NCBI GenBank assembly: GCA_900074885.1
Contig: FJUW01000025.1
Location: 448,152-512,151, forward strand
Direction: 5' to 3'
DNA from: Rhynchosporium graminicola
Lineage: Eukaryota; Ascomycota; Leotiomycetes; Helotiales; Ploettnerulaceae
Length of the DNA: 64,000 nt
Below the pieces are notes generated by a model that had not been told where the DNA came from, made no database searches, and worked only from the letters and a program-made list of their open reading frames with translations. The first letter of the stretch is position 1. Each line of letters starts with the position of its first letter. The translations under genes and the position numbers were made by a program. Of the stretch, positions 32,056 to 45,300 are shown one piece after another.

Positions 32056-33324
32056 CACTATCTTTCACGCCGGCGGAGAGGATATCAAATATGAAAAGAC
32101 TGTTATCATCGCATGATTCCATGATGGGAAGGAAGCTTTATAATAAAATTTGAAGCTCCCTAATATATGCCCGTTGTCAAAGATGATATAGATGATGATC
32201 AATTCAGATCTACAGCCTGGTATCTTTGTGTCTTCCGGCGCAAGGCAAGATTGTCACTTTAGGGAAGTCACGAAAGAGTTTTGTGACATTGGAAATTTTA
32301 CGACGTGCAACAAAACTTTCGACCGCAAACCCGACTATCAAATCAATGGACGGACCCACCGCGTGCGTCTCGGGCGTAGCATCATCATGGCAGGTTTGAA
32401 AACGTCGCAGCTGAGCCACCATGTGAATAACCGACCTGTTCATTCATTATAACCCACCCACCCATCTACCTGCAGGTATTTATTCATTTCCCTCAGATCT
32501 ACTGTAGGATCTGTTGACTCTAGGGACTCGCAGTCTCACAGCTCATCCAACATCGCGATGTTGATACATTCTTGTGGCACTCTAGATAATCTGTGGCGTT
32601 CTCTCTTGTCATTTATCCGCATGGTGGCTGAACCGTGCCGCAACGAAGCGAAGTGAAGCGAAGCGACCCGCATTGCAGATCTCAAGTGACGTCGTCAATG
32701 GGCTCAGCAAGCCAAGGCAAGGCAAGGCAAGGCAAAGGAGATCGAATCTAGAACCTGGAACCTGTCAAGCATGGCTGGCATATCCGATTGCACTAAACCT
32801 TTTGAAGACTAAGTTACGCGCATTGTATCCTTTTTTCTTTTCCCAGATAGGGACATGATGTCAGTTGAGCTGTAGTTTTGTCTAGGCAGAGAGGTGATGT
32901 TTGATTTGTGAACGAGGAGTTGTTGTGGATTTCGGAGATAAGGAGGGGGTACTAGATAGTTGATGCGATGCAGGGTGTCTGAATTGGTGACTTGAATGTA
33001 GAGTAGAGAGCATCTGGATCTGGCTTCTCCTGCTTTTCTCTTCCTTCTCCCTGAACCGTTATTCTGTTAATTAATATCTCTAATATACACTCTACAACAC
33101 CTCTCTTCTCTTCTCTTCTCTTCTCTTCTCTTCTCTTCTCTTCTCTTCTCTTCTCTTCTCTTCTCTTTCCCTCGAAAATCACAAAAGCAAGTCCTACTCT
33201 TTCTTGACTTCCATAGGTACTCACTCAGCTCAACCCTGCTCTGTTGACAAACACCGCTCGCCTCCCGCCAACCTCTTCCCACTTCCACATCCATATCAAC
33301 CAACTCCCCAACTCCCCCTTCACG
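32056..33324. other. Intergenic region with three short tandem repeats; SFK1 leader
   Basis: No gene seen. Short repeats: a cgaag-type array (32643-32665), a ggcaa-type array (32714-32736) and twelve perfect TTCTC units (33106-33165). The last is a polypyrimidine tract about 160 bp before the SFK1 start and probably lies in its promoter or 5' leader. Confidence 0.6.
33106..33165. repeat. (TTCTC)12 pentanucleotide microsatellite
   Basis: Twelve uninterrupted TTCTC units. Pyrimidine-rich tracts upstream of fungal transcription start sites are common, so it could affect SFK1 expression; that is inference. Confidence 0.95.
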
Positions 33325-34321
33325 ATGTGGGGAGTCTCCTACTGGGTCTTTCCCGTAATATCTGGGCTCACATGGCTCGGAATGCTCCTCGGTCTCCTCC
33401 TCCACTGGACCACGACCGGCAAACCGATCTACCCCTCCATGGACTCCACGCAACACATAGCATACATCTCTGACGTGGGCGCACAATCGCTCAAACCGCT
33501 TTTCATCGCTGGCTCCTGCGTCACAACGATCTTCCTCGACCTCTCATTCCTCTCCGAACGTTGGCTACGACACCGAGGCAGGCTGGCGCGGAACCAGACC
33601 ACGACGGAGAAAGTGCTGAGTTGGCTGTCGATGTTCTTTGCGCTTGTGGGAACCGCGGGCCTGATATTGCTGAGTATCTTTGATACTTTGAGACATCCGA
33701 GTTTGCACGATGTGTTCCTGGTGTTATTTATTGGAGGCTATGTGCTGAGCAGTGTGTTTATCTGCTGGGAGTATCAGAGGTTGGGGATACGTATGTTTGC
33801 TCTTTTCCTTTTCCCCTACACGGCCAATCTTTGCAAATCCCTTTTCTTATATCAAAGATCAATACTGACGTTAGTTCTTGATCACAGAATACCGCGAGCA
33901 CTCCATCCTCCGCACATCCTTCTGGATCAAACTCGTCTTCATCCTCATCGAAGTCGCCTTAGCTATCGCCTTCGGAACCTGCAATGTCAAAGACAAATTC
34001 GACATCGCCGCCGTTCTCGAGTGGACCATCGCATTCGTATTCACCTTTTACGTCTTCTCATTCTACATCGATCTCCTACCTGCCGTCAAGACGAGACATG
34101 AAAGCGCTAGATTTGGAACCGGGCAAGGCGAGACCGAGATGCAGATGGAGCAGAACGATCACTTTGCCCAGCAGGAGCCAGGTGGTGGGTATTATGGTGA
34201 TGCTGGGAGAGGAGCTAGATATACGGCGGAGAGTCAGAGGACGGTTGGGAGGAACGATGTGAGGACTGTTAACGGGACGAAGTTTGATAATGGGACGGCG
34301 CCGGTCGCGAGTAATTTCTAG
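33325..34321 (+). CDS. SFK1: Sfk1-like FRAG1/DRAM/Sfk1 family membrane protein
   Basis: Two exons, 33325-33790 and 33888-34321, 299 aa. The 97-bp intron starts GTATGT, has a CTGAC branch motif and ends ACAG; it splits a Gln codon in GIQYREHSILR. Six hydrophobic segments are visible, beginning FPVISGLTWLGMLLGLLLHW near the N-terminus, with the C-terminal ~75 residues hydrophilic and cytosolic. The arrangement fits PF10277. Yeast Sfk1 acts at the plasma membrane with the PI4-kinase Stt4 and in lipid asymmetry. I chose the ATG at 33325 because the frame further upstream has no ATG and the membrane domain starts at once. A polypyrimidine (TTCTC)12 tract lies upstream. Confidence 0.88.
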
Positions 34322-35818
34322 AGAGGATTACTTTGCTCGCTAGCCCAATCTCGGGGTATTACGGCATTGGATGGGTAAAGGGCTGTAATGAGTAGATGAG
34401 ATTAGATGGTTCTTTGTATATACGGAGAAGAACGAAGATCGTTCATTTTGGCGGCTTTGGCGTTTGGGTACAGCAAGTCCATTGCGCATTTGCATGTCTC
34501 CGCGTCGAGGAAATCGTGATTCCCATCAAGCAGTAGGTGGAAAGTAGTGTAAAATACTTATCTCACAGCGAGGAAACACAAAATAAGAAAACATATAAAA
34601 CAAAACGTTGCACAAGACATGTCGAAGTTTTTCGACCTAGCTTAACCTTCGTCACTATCAAATCTGTCACACAGAGCCATCATAAACCCCCTCTTCCTCA
34701 CCCCTCTCCATCCCCCCGTCCAGTATCCGCAATCCTGTACCCGTCAAGAAAACCCCTCGTCACAAAATCCACAACCCAGCATACAATCAAGACAAGTACA
34801 TGTCCCAAATAACCAATCATCCCTATCAACGACAAACGTCACAGTGAAGCCTCCTCTTCCCCCCCCCCAAAAAAACAAAAAGAAAAACACATGAGAAAAC
34901 ACGCTTACACGTTAGGTGGGTATGATTTCTAACAGATACAATAAATCTTTGCGTCTGAGCCTCGGTCCGGATACCTCGGATCTTCCTCATCGCCAGTCAG
35001 TTTGTAGGGGGTGTTGCGTTTTGTTTTGTTTTGCCTATTTTCTGTTTTGGGTCCCTGGGTCGGTTTATATGCAGTAAAAAAAATCATAGTGGTCTCGTTC
35101 ACTGGTGGGGAAAGGGGGGGGAGCGGAAGGGGGGTTGTTTATCGTTTTTCTTCTTCTCTTCTTTTCTCGTACTGTTTGCGCAATGATAGTAGAATGGCGT
35201 TTGACAGTCGAAGGAGTCGAGTTGGCTCGTTGGATCATGTAACGATTAGAGAAGTTACATTGCCGTAGTTTTGTGAAGGAAAAAAAAAGAACAAGGAGTA
35301 AATATAGGGGAGTTGTGTCAAAGACTTGATTATTGAAAATCTCGCTCAAGAAACATAAAACTCTATTTAGTCGAGTGAGTGCGTGAGTGCGTGAGTACTT
35401 TGAAATCTCAAAGATATATACTTTAATCGGTTAGGTGATTAAGATATATGCGTTAACAACCCTTTCCCATATAAAGCATATCCCATACAAGTACGTCAAC
35501 AATCGCGGTAAAGTCAAAATCTCAAGATAATCATTCAATCCTTTCCCATTTGCTCTTCCCTTGCCGTTTCCATTTACTATCGTATTTCGCCCCATTTGCT
35601 CCCATCCCAGTCGATCAGCACCAAAGAGCCCGTGGCTGATTGTCGCACTGCCTCCATCCACCCTGTCGGTATGACCAGAACCAGAAATTGACCCCTCACA
35701 GCGCTAGAATAGAAGTACAAAAAGGATGATTAACTAAGGGAAAAGCATCGCGAACTTATTTGAATACCATTATTCCACATCGTCCACCATTACCATCTGC
35801 CCAATCCCAAATCCCTTT
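34322..35818. other. Intergenic region between convergent SFK1 and EIS1
   Basis: The two neighbours converge, so this should hold both 3' untranslated regions and terminators. Poly-A and poly-T runs occur at 34860-34890, 35076-35083 and 35279-35288. No gene recognised. Confidence 0.55.
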
Positions 35819-38570
35819 TCAGATGTTCTCAATGAACTTCGCAGTCCGAGCAGGACTCGTGCTCTGCTCGGCCGGGAAAGTAGGCGGCGGCGCAAGATCC
35901 TCATCGAAATTGTCTCTCGCTTCTTGGAACTCATCATCGTCATCTCCTGTCATGCGACTGATAGTGCTGACCTGGCTGATAGGTCTGCCTCTCTGTTCAG
36001 TCTCGGCAAGTGCTGGTGGCACAGCCGCTTTCGTGATATCAGAGGTCTGGACGGGCCCAGCTGCCATTACTGGCATGCCGGTTATGACTGGCTCGGTAGC
36101 AGTGATTGTTCGGTGCTCAGAATGCTGAGATGAGACATCGGAGTGTGAACCAGCTTCGATTTCTGGGTCGGAGTCAATGGTTGTAGGCGATTTAGCAAGT
36201 GCCTCGATGCCATTGTGATGATCAGCAGGCTCAGTGGTGCTAATAGAGGCTGGTACAGCAGACGACGTACCAGCCTTAGCGATCTCTTGACCGGAAGAGC
36301 TCTTTGCACCTAGCGAAGCAGTACTGTTGTTGACATTGGCGCCCGTCAAGGCCGCACCACCAACAAATCCGCTTCCAGCACTGTTCTCCGTCTCTAGACC
36401 TGGAGACTTCTGGCTCTTACTCATGCGACGGTTGAATTTGGTCTTCAACCAGCTTTTTACTCTGCCGTCCTTGGGGACTTCGGATGATGCAAGTCCCATT
36501 GGAGTAACCTCGTCTCCGTTCGCTGTACCTATTACCTCGCGCATACGCAGACTGGCTTGGTCTTCCATGGATGTACGGATTGGATCAGGAGCAGAGTTTT
36601 CGTGACGGTCGGCGATCGTGCGTTCCTCCCCATGGTCTGGTGCAGACTCCTGATCATCAACCACAACCTTCTTGATACTTCCAACACCACCTTCAGCCTT
36701 CAAAGACTTCCGTCTCTCCTTGGCGGCGAGTTTCTCGTCGTTTCTCTCAATCCTCTTCTCCTCTTTGTCTTGCTCTGTACAAAGTTAAAATATGTCATTC
36801 AATCATGTAGGCTACTCACGTCTCAGCTTCTTTTCGATTTCTTTCTGCTCCTTCTCGCGAGCCTTCTTATCCGCCGCCTTCCGCTGTTGAGTCTCTTGCT
36901 CAGCCTTGATAGCTGCTTGTCTCTCGCGTGCTACCTCTGCCTTCTCGGTGATCTCGTCCAAAACCGGCTGGACATTTCGCGCCGCAACAAGATTGATCTC
37001 GCTTTGGTTGATGAACTTTCCGCCCCCGATATGGACCTTGCCATGATTCTCCATGCGAGAATCACTCTTGGCCTGAGCAGCTGCATGTGCCTTGACCTCC
37101 CACTCATCAAGAAGAGATGGCGCAATCTTGCCTGTATCATTGAAGACTCTCTCATCCATACCATGCATACTCCTCCGGACATTTCGTTGAGCAGCTGCAA
37201 TTAACTTCTCTCGATCTTGTTGCCTTTTCTTTTCATCGACCTGGGACAAGTTGCTCGAAAATTGCGACATTTGAGCGCGGATCTTGTTGGACTGCTCCCT
37301 GTCGTCGTCATATCCGAGACTGGAAGCGCGATTTCTATTTTTTCCTCTGAGTGAAAGCCTGGACTGGGAAGCGGAGGCATTGCTGGCGGTGTAATAGTCC
37401 CGGTACTCGCGATTCTGAGCATGCTCATCATGAAGCTTAGCCAATTTCTCGTTGGCAAGCTTCTGAGCTGCCTCTTGCAAATTAATGAATCTCGTTGGCT
37501 GCGCGACCTCATCACTAGAGCCAATCGATGGAGTTCTTCCATGAGCAGCAGCAGCTCCGCTTTGTGCATGAGAAGCAGCATCGATCTGCGTCTTCTGAAT
37601 GTAATACATGGACTGAGCCATGGCAATAGCGGAAGCTCTCAGAGTGTTTTGCCTGTTCTGTTCATCGATTTCGGGTTGAACTGGAGGAGCTGAAGTGAAC
37701 ATCTCTCGAGCCATGTTTGTATACGGAACAGCTCCACCTCCGGGCATATCACTCTTTCTGCTTGATCGAGAAGCAGAAGTCGCAGCTCTCAAAGCATTGG
37801 TGGCCGCATTTGACTCATCCGGGTATGTGTTGGGCTTGGGCAGCAAAGCAGCATTTGGATTGGACTGAGCCCTCTTTCTGCTTGAGGCCATTGCGCCAGT
37901 CGCTGCCAGAAGGGATCCTTTGCGACATATGTCTGCGTGGCCATGATCCAGTTGAGGCGAAGATGCACCCTGGCGATGGTTTGCCATAGCTTGAGTTGCA
38001 GCAGAATGCCCCCACGCCGACTTGGCCTCGGGCCTCCAGATCTCAACCTTTGCTCCCTCCTTGTGCGCCAGAAGAGCTGCCTTTGCGCCATGCGCACTTG
38101 CTTCGGGTTGCCACAGAGGTGCCATCTTGTAGTCGTGGGCCTGCATCGCCGCCGCAGAGGCAGCCTCCGACGCTTCGGGTTTCCAGTGTTCGAATGGTTT
38201 CTGGTTGGCCCATCCTAGACTCGCGGCTGCTCCTGCAGCAGAATCATTCTTCTTCAATCCGACAGAAGGGTAGCTCGGAAGGTCCTGGGGTTTGGCATAT
38301 TTGAGGGAAGCCGCCGCACCTGTAACGATCAGCGCGCTGTAATCCATATAGTGTGAAAATTGCCATTAAATACTGACCAGCGGAGGACAACTTGCTGTCC
38401 TTGTCTAGGAATTCCTGACCGCCTTTCTTGGGTTTGTTCTGGTTGTCGTCAGGCCTGGTCACGTAAAGAGCGGCCAAAGCGGCTTGATCCTCGAGCTTAG
38501 TTGACCTGGGGTGAGGCCTCTCCGCATCTTGTATCGGGCCAGTGGGCACAACTGCCGTGGTTTGCGCCAT
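35819..38570 (-). CDS. EIS1: Eisosome protein 1
   Basis: Three exons on the minus strand: 38570-38378, 38319-36820 and 36774-35819, giving 882 aa. Introns are 58 bp (GTCAGT...TTACAG) and 45 bp (GTGAGT...GTACAG); both restore frame exactly. The ATG at 38570 follows an in-frame GTG that is not used. The N-terminal half has recurrent Ala-rich motifs such as AAASLKYA and AAASLGWANQKPFEHWKPEA, typical of the Eis1 family (PF12757). The end of exon 2 is a highly charged coiled coil (EKQKEIEKKLRR-like, rich in Glu, Lys, Arg). The C-terminus is acidic, disordered and Ser-rich. Eis1 associates with eisosomes, the BAR-protein assemblies beneath furrow-like plasma-membrane domains. Confidence 0.9.
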
Positions 38571-39924
38571 CACTATGAACGAGACGTGGTTGTTCCGTAT
38601 AGATACGTCTTATGGTATGATTCGATCTTGAAAGTAAGATTGCAATTTGGTATTGTTTTCCAGAATGTCTGAGGGGATGTAGCAGCTTCCCAGACGCTGA
38701 TTAGTTTGGACTAAGGACGGATCGGATGTGTTCCTAGGTACTATACCTACCTGGGTGACTCTGAATGAGGGGAGCTGAATAGTGGACGATGGATGGTTCG
38801 AAGGACTATCGAGTGGACTGATAGTAGACAATGGATTTTGAGGATTGTGTCGCAATAAGGGTAGGTATCTATCGTATACGTGTAGGATAGAAGAGAGGAA
38901 AAGATATGAGGAGAGGGAAGATCTAGGTAAGGTAAGTAGCGATCAAAGAGTTGTTTGTTTTGGATCTATCACTAAGGGATGTGGTCTATACTGCAACTGC
39001 ACTACCGTAGGTACCTGAGGTACGGAACTACGAAGGTACCGAGTCGAGATTTCTCTACGTCATAACCACCCACGTCGCATCCTCCCATGTCCATGTCCAG
39101 GTCCAGGCTCGAAGCAGCATACACCTGGTTAATCCTATCCTATCCTAATGCTAACGTTACCTAATCCTAGATAATAAAGATTCGTGAGAATGACATGACA
39201 TGACACGATATAATAAACAACATAGTCCACGGATCAGTTTGTGAAGGAAGGCAAAATCAACGAGGGGAGGGTAGTGATAAACAAATACTAGAGTCTATCA
39301 TGGAAGTGAAATATGTATTTATATATATATATATATATATATACACCTATATATATACATGAGCACGTGCACCTTTCTTTACCTTCGTCAGGGTGCAGAG
39401 TACCTATGTTATGTATCTTACCTGCGCAGTATAATAAGAATGAAACTCTTATTCCAATCCATCCTGTCCCATCCCATCCCCATCCTATCCCATCCCCACC
39501 GTTCATCCCCCACATTTGCATGATTTGCATCTCCCAATAAAGATACTTATAAAGCGTAAAGTGATGATCTGCACCAGGGTCATGAGCTTCGTTTCGCTTC
39601 ACGCCCACGCCCCCTTCCCAGTTTCCCACCCGACAGACGACAGACGACAAGTCGACATCGCTCGATCCACCGATGATTCGGGGTAGCTTCAACTTCTTCC
39701 GTATCGGGAAGCCTTCTTAAAACATTGGCAATTCTTTAAACCTCACGTGTTGCAATCACCAACCAGTATTCACCCAAGCGTATCCCTACTCCCTACCAAC
39801 CTGCCCAGGTACGTGGTGATTGTTGGCAATCTGGTCCTTGCTGTTTGGGTCGGACTGATCGTCAATCGAGATATCCTAGTTAGGCCAAACAACTCCTACA
39901 CAGTCGTCAATTCAACTACAGAGT
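38571..39924. other. Divergent intergenic region between EIS1 and the phosphatase gene
   Basis: Promoters of both genes must lie here. Visible features are several GGTACC/GGTACCT boxes around 39010-39040, a (TA)12 run at 39320-39343 and repeated catcccatccc blocks near 39465-39505. No coding region recognised. Confidence 0.5.
39320..39343. repeat. (TA)12 dinucleotide microsatellite
   Basis: An uninterrupted run of alternating A and T, followed by further tata stretches to 39358. Confidence 0.95.
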
Positions 39925-41199
39925 ATGGACACGAGGACAGATGCCAAGCCATTGCAACGACGCAGTATGAGTTCGACAGACGACAAGCCTTTCGAAAAGA
40001 TTCTGAATTTTAGAGATGTGGGAAAGACGATCAACCGGTTTCTAGGCGAGAGGTACACTTCAGACTCATCTCATCCCTTCTGAAGAGTTGAATCTTATTG
40101 AAATCGGAACTCAGCTGACAATATTGAAGGGTCGTGGCGGAAGGGTTGATCTTTCGATCAGCTAGACCAGGTTATATCCTCTCTTAGGATACAACATGGA
40201 ACATCAACTCACCATTACGCAGATGATGCCACGCTGTCAGACAGGAAGCGGCTCCAGGATGAATTTGGTATCAATACAATCATGGATTTGCGAACTGTGT
40301 ACGTTAAGCGTCCCTTTCTTTTACCTTCCAACGGTGCGTTTTCAGCCAGAAATCAAACATTTATTTCCCTAACGCACTCTCAGAACCGAACATGCAAATC
40401 AGGCCAAGAAGCGTGCAGGTGACCTCGAAATCCCAGCTCTTCTCCAATCCAACTCCGCCCTCGCAGAACCCGTCAAAATCCCCGGTATTAATTACCTAGA
40501 AATCAACGTCAACGGAAAAGGATTCGAGCGTAGTCTATTATGGAAATTGAAGTTCTGGAGTTTCATGTGCGTGAATTGATGATTTCTCTCATATGGCCCT
40601 CGACGGCGCACAGCGTGCCCCACCTGCCGAGACGTTCGGCTAGCGTTCCATATAATCAACATTCCTTGTGAATACAATGCTAATGTCATCTCAGTAAACT
40701 CATATCTCTCATGGTCATCGGCCGCCGCATGGCCGCCATCTCGATTCTCGGTCGCGAAGTCCTTCGCCCACGCGGTCTTGTCGGTCTAGGACACGACAGC
40801 CTGACCTACTGTGGCCCTGAAATCTCTCAATGTCTTCTTTCCTTCCTCTCTCCCTCCACCATCCCCCCAGCGATTCTGATCCACTGCACGCAAGGCAAAG
40901 ACCGCACTGGTCTCATCATCACTCTACTCCTCTTAATCTTGAAAGTCCCAGTTGAAGCCATCACAAAGGATTATGTGATGAGTGAAAAGGAGTTGGAGAG
41001 TGAGAGGACGGAGAGGTTGAAGGAGATTGCGAGTATTGGCTTGGGTGAGGAGTTTGCGGATTGCCCGGGGGATTGGGTGGAAGAACAGGAGAAGTTTCTG
41101 AGGGAGAAATATGGTGGTTTGGGGAAATATTTGAGGGAAATTGGGGTTAGTGAGGTGCAGGAGGAGGAACTGAGGAAAGTGCTGGGGTGGAAGGCTTAG
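39925..41199 (+). CDS. Tyrosine-phosphatase-family protein (Y_phosphatase3 type)
   Basis: Five exons: 39925-40052, 40130-40170, 40223-40298, 40384-40566 and 40695-41199. Introns are 77, 52, 85 and 128 bp, all GT-AG, and the joined frame encodes 310 aa. An in-frame ATG at 39967 would give 296 aa and is equally possible. The opening LNFRDVGKTIN is the family's conserved start. The catalytic P-loop HCTQGKDRTG sits at residues 206-215, with Cys207 and Arg213 in CX5R spacing, so the enzyme should be active. PF13350 members act on phosphotyrosine, phosphoserine or phosphoinositides; the substrate here is unknown. A hydrophobic segment follows the P-loop. The second intron has an unusual GTTATA donor, but both flanking codons fit the family. 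Confidence 0.85.
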
Positions 41200-42317
41200 A
41201 TGCAGTGAGGATATGTGATGTTTTCTAATGAAGCAAAATACTCAATAGAACCCAAAACCTATCCACACACCCACAACTTTCCAAAACCAATAAACCCAAC
41301 AATGTGCGACGTGCAATAAAAAACCCCACCTCCCTTTTCATCCAACCATCACACCCCTTCAAACCAACCATGCTCAAATCAGCACAAACATCTCAGACAT
41401 GTCTCCAATCCCCCTCACCCTATTCGACACAAACTCATTCATTACACATCGCACCCCAGGCCGTCATTCCTCCCAGAGAAGGAACTAGTAATACACTTCA
41501 GACATGTCTCAGAACATTATCATCATCCTGTTGGTCAAACCAGAAGAAAATCGTGTGTATCTGTCTTGTTGCACGACGCACATATTTTCCAGACATTGAA
41601 AGATCTCGAAACACGTCTCATTCCTTGATCCTTCTGAGATCTCGCCCGCGAGAGGAAGGTTTCCGTGGCCAAGTGGCTGACTTGAAGTCACCAAAACAAT
41701 TTTCTCGGACTGTCGCATCGCGAAAACGTCTTGTAGATAGAACTCGAATTCATGGGGATTCATTATTCTCCAGAAAAAGCGCTGAAGTAAACCGTTAGAC
41801 TTACGTGTAAATTTGATGACTTTGCTTAAGTGATAGTCACCATAGTGATTGAGTTGAGTTGGGTTGGGGCTAGGCTAGTACTCAATTCAATTCAATCATA
41901 CTCCAAGTAACTCAGAGACTGCTTACTAGTCATATAAGTATAAAAGCAATTCAAAATACATATATAAAATTCACTTGAAAGGAAGCTGGTAATATTTGAG
42001 GAGGGAAGAATGAGATCAAGTACATAAAGCATGAACATATAAGTCTACTTTAGACTGAAGTTTTAGAACGATCTAGGTAAGATCTTTATTTATTCAAGCC
42101 TAGTTATTAACAGTTAACGTATTCATGTACGAATCATGTGACGAATTTGCTTTGCCTCGTCTTAAATCGCATGTCTTCAAAAGCTGCCAGATATGTGTAC
42201 AGTTCGTTATAATGTACATTACGTGACCCCTATTTCCCTTGCGCCATAATCCGATCCGTGAGGTCGTAAAATCGTTCTATAGTTTGTCATCGCGTCGTCC
42301 ATCATCCCATCATCTCA
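41200..42317. other. Intergenic region between convergent phosphatase and helicase genes
   Basis: An open stretch at 41304-41798 has no domain and a composition suggesting chance. The motif cagacatgtct occurs at about 41394 and 41491, roughly 98 bases apart. Otherwise nothing is seen beyond expected 3' ends. Confidence 0.5.
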
Positions 42318-45300
42318 TCATGCCGATTCCGATGGCCCAGCAATTCCCATTCTCTCATCTGCAGCACCAGCTCTTAATTCCCTCCCAACCACAGTATCGA
42401 GTCGCAAGTTGGACTCCTGGAACTTCCTTCTCACCTCGCTATCTTTGCTCGCTCTCTTTGTAACGGTCCCAAACAAACAATCCCACAAATCTTCTTTATT
42501 GACCATCTCCTCCCCTTTCCCGCCCTTCGCCAATAACCCCGTGAGCGAAGCCTGCTGAAGCTCCATAGAATTCGCTTCTTCGATATTACTATCCAGGATT
42601 TCGACTGGTGAAGGATCTCTTGCCTTGCCCTTGCTTTTGTTTCCACTGCCTGCCAGTCGCTTGCCTATGTGCTCCATGCGACGCTTCACAGACAGTTGAT
42701 GGATTGATTCCTCCACCGTACCATCTACGAGATATAGCCAGACGTTCGTTTCCTGCTGTTGGCCGATACGATCAACTCTCGCAATCGCCTGGAGCTCAAG
42801 TGCCGTATTAAGAAGTGGTTCGCAAAGAAAGACATGATTGGCATTCACAAGATTGAGGCCGGAACTGTGTGCTCTAGCGTGGAGAAGGAAGCACTCTATG
42901 CCAGGATCTTGCTTGAACGTCTCTATACCATTAGGTTTGTCAATTGACGTAAAACCAATTCTGAACTTGGCGAAGGCTTGCGCTAGGACGTCAAGGAAAT
43001 CTTTGAATTGAGAGAAGATGATGGATTTCGCTCCTGGGTCTGACTCACGCAGCCACATCAAGTGCCGAGCGAGCGTATCAACCTTTGTGGTAAAGGATGG
43101 GCCGTCCAGTTCGGTATTTTTGATCTCTGCTAGTTTGCTCTTGCTGATTTCGGAATAAATCACGTACTTGCTGCTTTGTGTTGGCGAAAATCGTTCTTGA
43201 TTAGCGTCATGAACTTCCTCGGTCTCAATAGAAAGCTCTTGTGGCTTATAGGTGATTTGATGCATATCGGTTTGGAGGAGCTTCCGCTTGCACACGGGAC
43301 AGTTATGATTTGCTAGAAATAGATTAGCTTCGTGACCAACTGGATGACTCTCCTAATGACTTACTATGAAACCATTGCCTGATGCATTCCTTACAGAATT
43401 GATGACCGCAGACTGTAAGCGCTCCAGTCTCGAATGACTCTTGGCAGATGACACACATCCTCTGTTCTTGCGGATTTGTCGCTTCCATTCGCAGGTGATC
43501 TAAGTATCTTCTTTTCGATTTCGCGATAGCAATCTTCTTGACTAAAGATTCCTCTTCTTGAAGAAACTTAGATACAGTCATCATGTCAATTGGGCCTTCA
43601 TATGGAGCGACCATATCGGAAACCTGCTGAAGCTGCCTGTAATATTCAAGTCTGATATTCATCACCTTGGTGAACAACTCAATCTCTTTCTCGAGTAGAG
43701 AGATGGCCTTTGTCTGCTGGGTAAAAAGTCGTTGGGCTTCCTTCAGCTGCTTATCGACGATTACCAATTCATTCTGGGCTCTGGCTCTGCCATTTTCGAC
43801 ATCCGTTCTCAGAGATGTTGAAAGAGCCCTTAGTTCAGAGACCGTTCCTCGAATGGAACCCATGTCTGCGGTTGGTTTGATGTGCCCACGAATGGCCAGA
43901 AGCTCGACGGTCTTTTCAGGGCAGGCACCTTCGCCATCCATAGCAACGCGAAGAGTGGTCTTAACTTCTTGTTTTACGAGCTCGTTCGTTTGGCCAGTAA
44001 GCGCGTCGTAGCGATCGATTATGACTGCTCTCAAGACGTTCACATATACCATGACTTCGTCCTGAGTTTTCGTTGACTCCTCGTACTCATCTCCTGTTGT
44101 CTCAATAGAATCGTCGTCGACAAGCGGCCGAAGAAGAAATTGAATAGTTGTTTCTCTCCACTCGTCTAAGACATTGGCCTGGGCGTCAAGTGCAGCGGAC
44201 AGAGCATCCAATTTCTCTAGAATCCTGCGACTCTCAATACCGCCTTTCGCAGGTTCTGATGGCATCTCTGGAATTTGGACAAATGACTGTGTCGCCGCTT
44301 TTCTCGAGACTTTCTTCATAAGCCTGTCTGCTTTTTTGGATACCTAAATCAGAGGCATCAGCACTCTTGGACAAAACTTCATTCCCATATCAAAAGCTAC
44401 ACAGTATGAGAGATGACCTGGTAGGATCACTTGCAGCGTTTTGTAGCCGCATCCGGGAAATGTGAAATATGTACTGACCTCTTGAAGAATTTCCTGTCTC
44501 AATTTCTTTGCAGCCTCGTAGCCTTCTTCTTCTAATTTTTCCAAAGCTCGAAATTCTTCACTATTAGGTTTGGTCATCTCCTCGTTGGTTTTTACTTGGA
44601 AATGTGCATTCGTGCGGAAGAAGATCGCCATATGCTCAATCTCGAGTGCAGTTCGAAGCCTATTTCGGCATACACCAACACGAGAAGATGGATCTATTCT
44701 GTAATCAGGTCAGTAATGTATAATGGTACTATCGGCGATGCTTACTCTTCTGGTTCGTCGTCGCTTTCGTTATCGATTTCACTGGCGCTTTTTGTGGCGA
44801 CAGCTTTCTCGTCAGTCGCTTTTACCGTGGAAGCTGCAATTTCTTGCTGAAGCTGCACTCGGCACTCATCAACGATGACCTTGGCTGCATCTGCAGCTTC
44901 GGACCAAATCTCAAGAGCTTCTTTAACTCTAGGTGAATTTTCGAAAAGCTGCCCTCGCTTGAGCTTCGTGGTAAGTAGTGCTCGCTGATCTGTCCTGATT
45001 GCCACATCTGTATTTTCCATCATGGCGCTCAGCACTTGATCCACAGTTCTCAAAGGACCTTCCTTTTGACCCAGAGCTCTCCTATTTTTCCCTCCAATTT
45101 CAGGATGAAGAGCTGTCTGTCGAAGTCGGACAAGCCACCTTCGCATGACATCTGTAACGTCATCGGGGTTCCAATTGTCTTCCATTGGCGCTCCTTGAGC
45201 ATCGACACCACACTCTGCACACATCTCATTGAACATCTCCTGATAATGCTGTTCTTCGACTGGTGTGAATGGCATTGTGATCACATATCGTCTCTGGGCA

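Noticed and set aside
36557..37204. 215-codon plus-strand frame with hydrophobic translation
   Set aside because: Shadow of the Ala/Glu/Arg-rich EIS1 coding region on the other strand.
41304..41798. 164-codon open frame downstream of the phosphatase
   Set aside because: Lies in a convergent intergenic region; translation is low in structure and matches no family.
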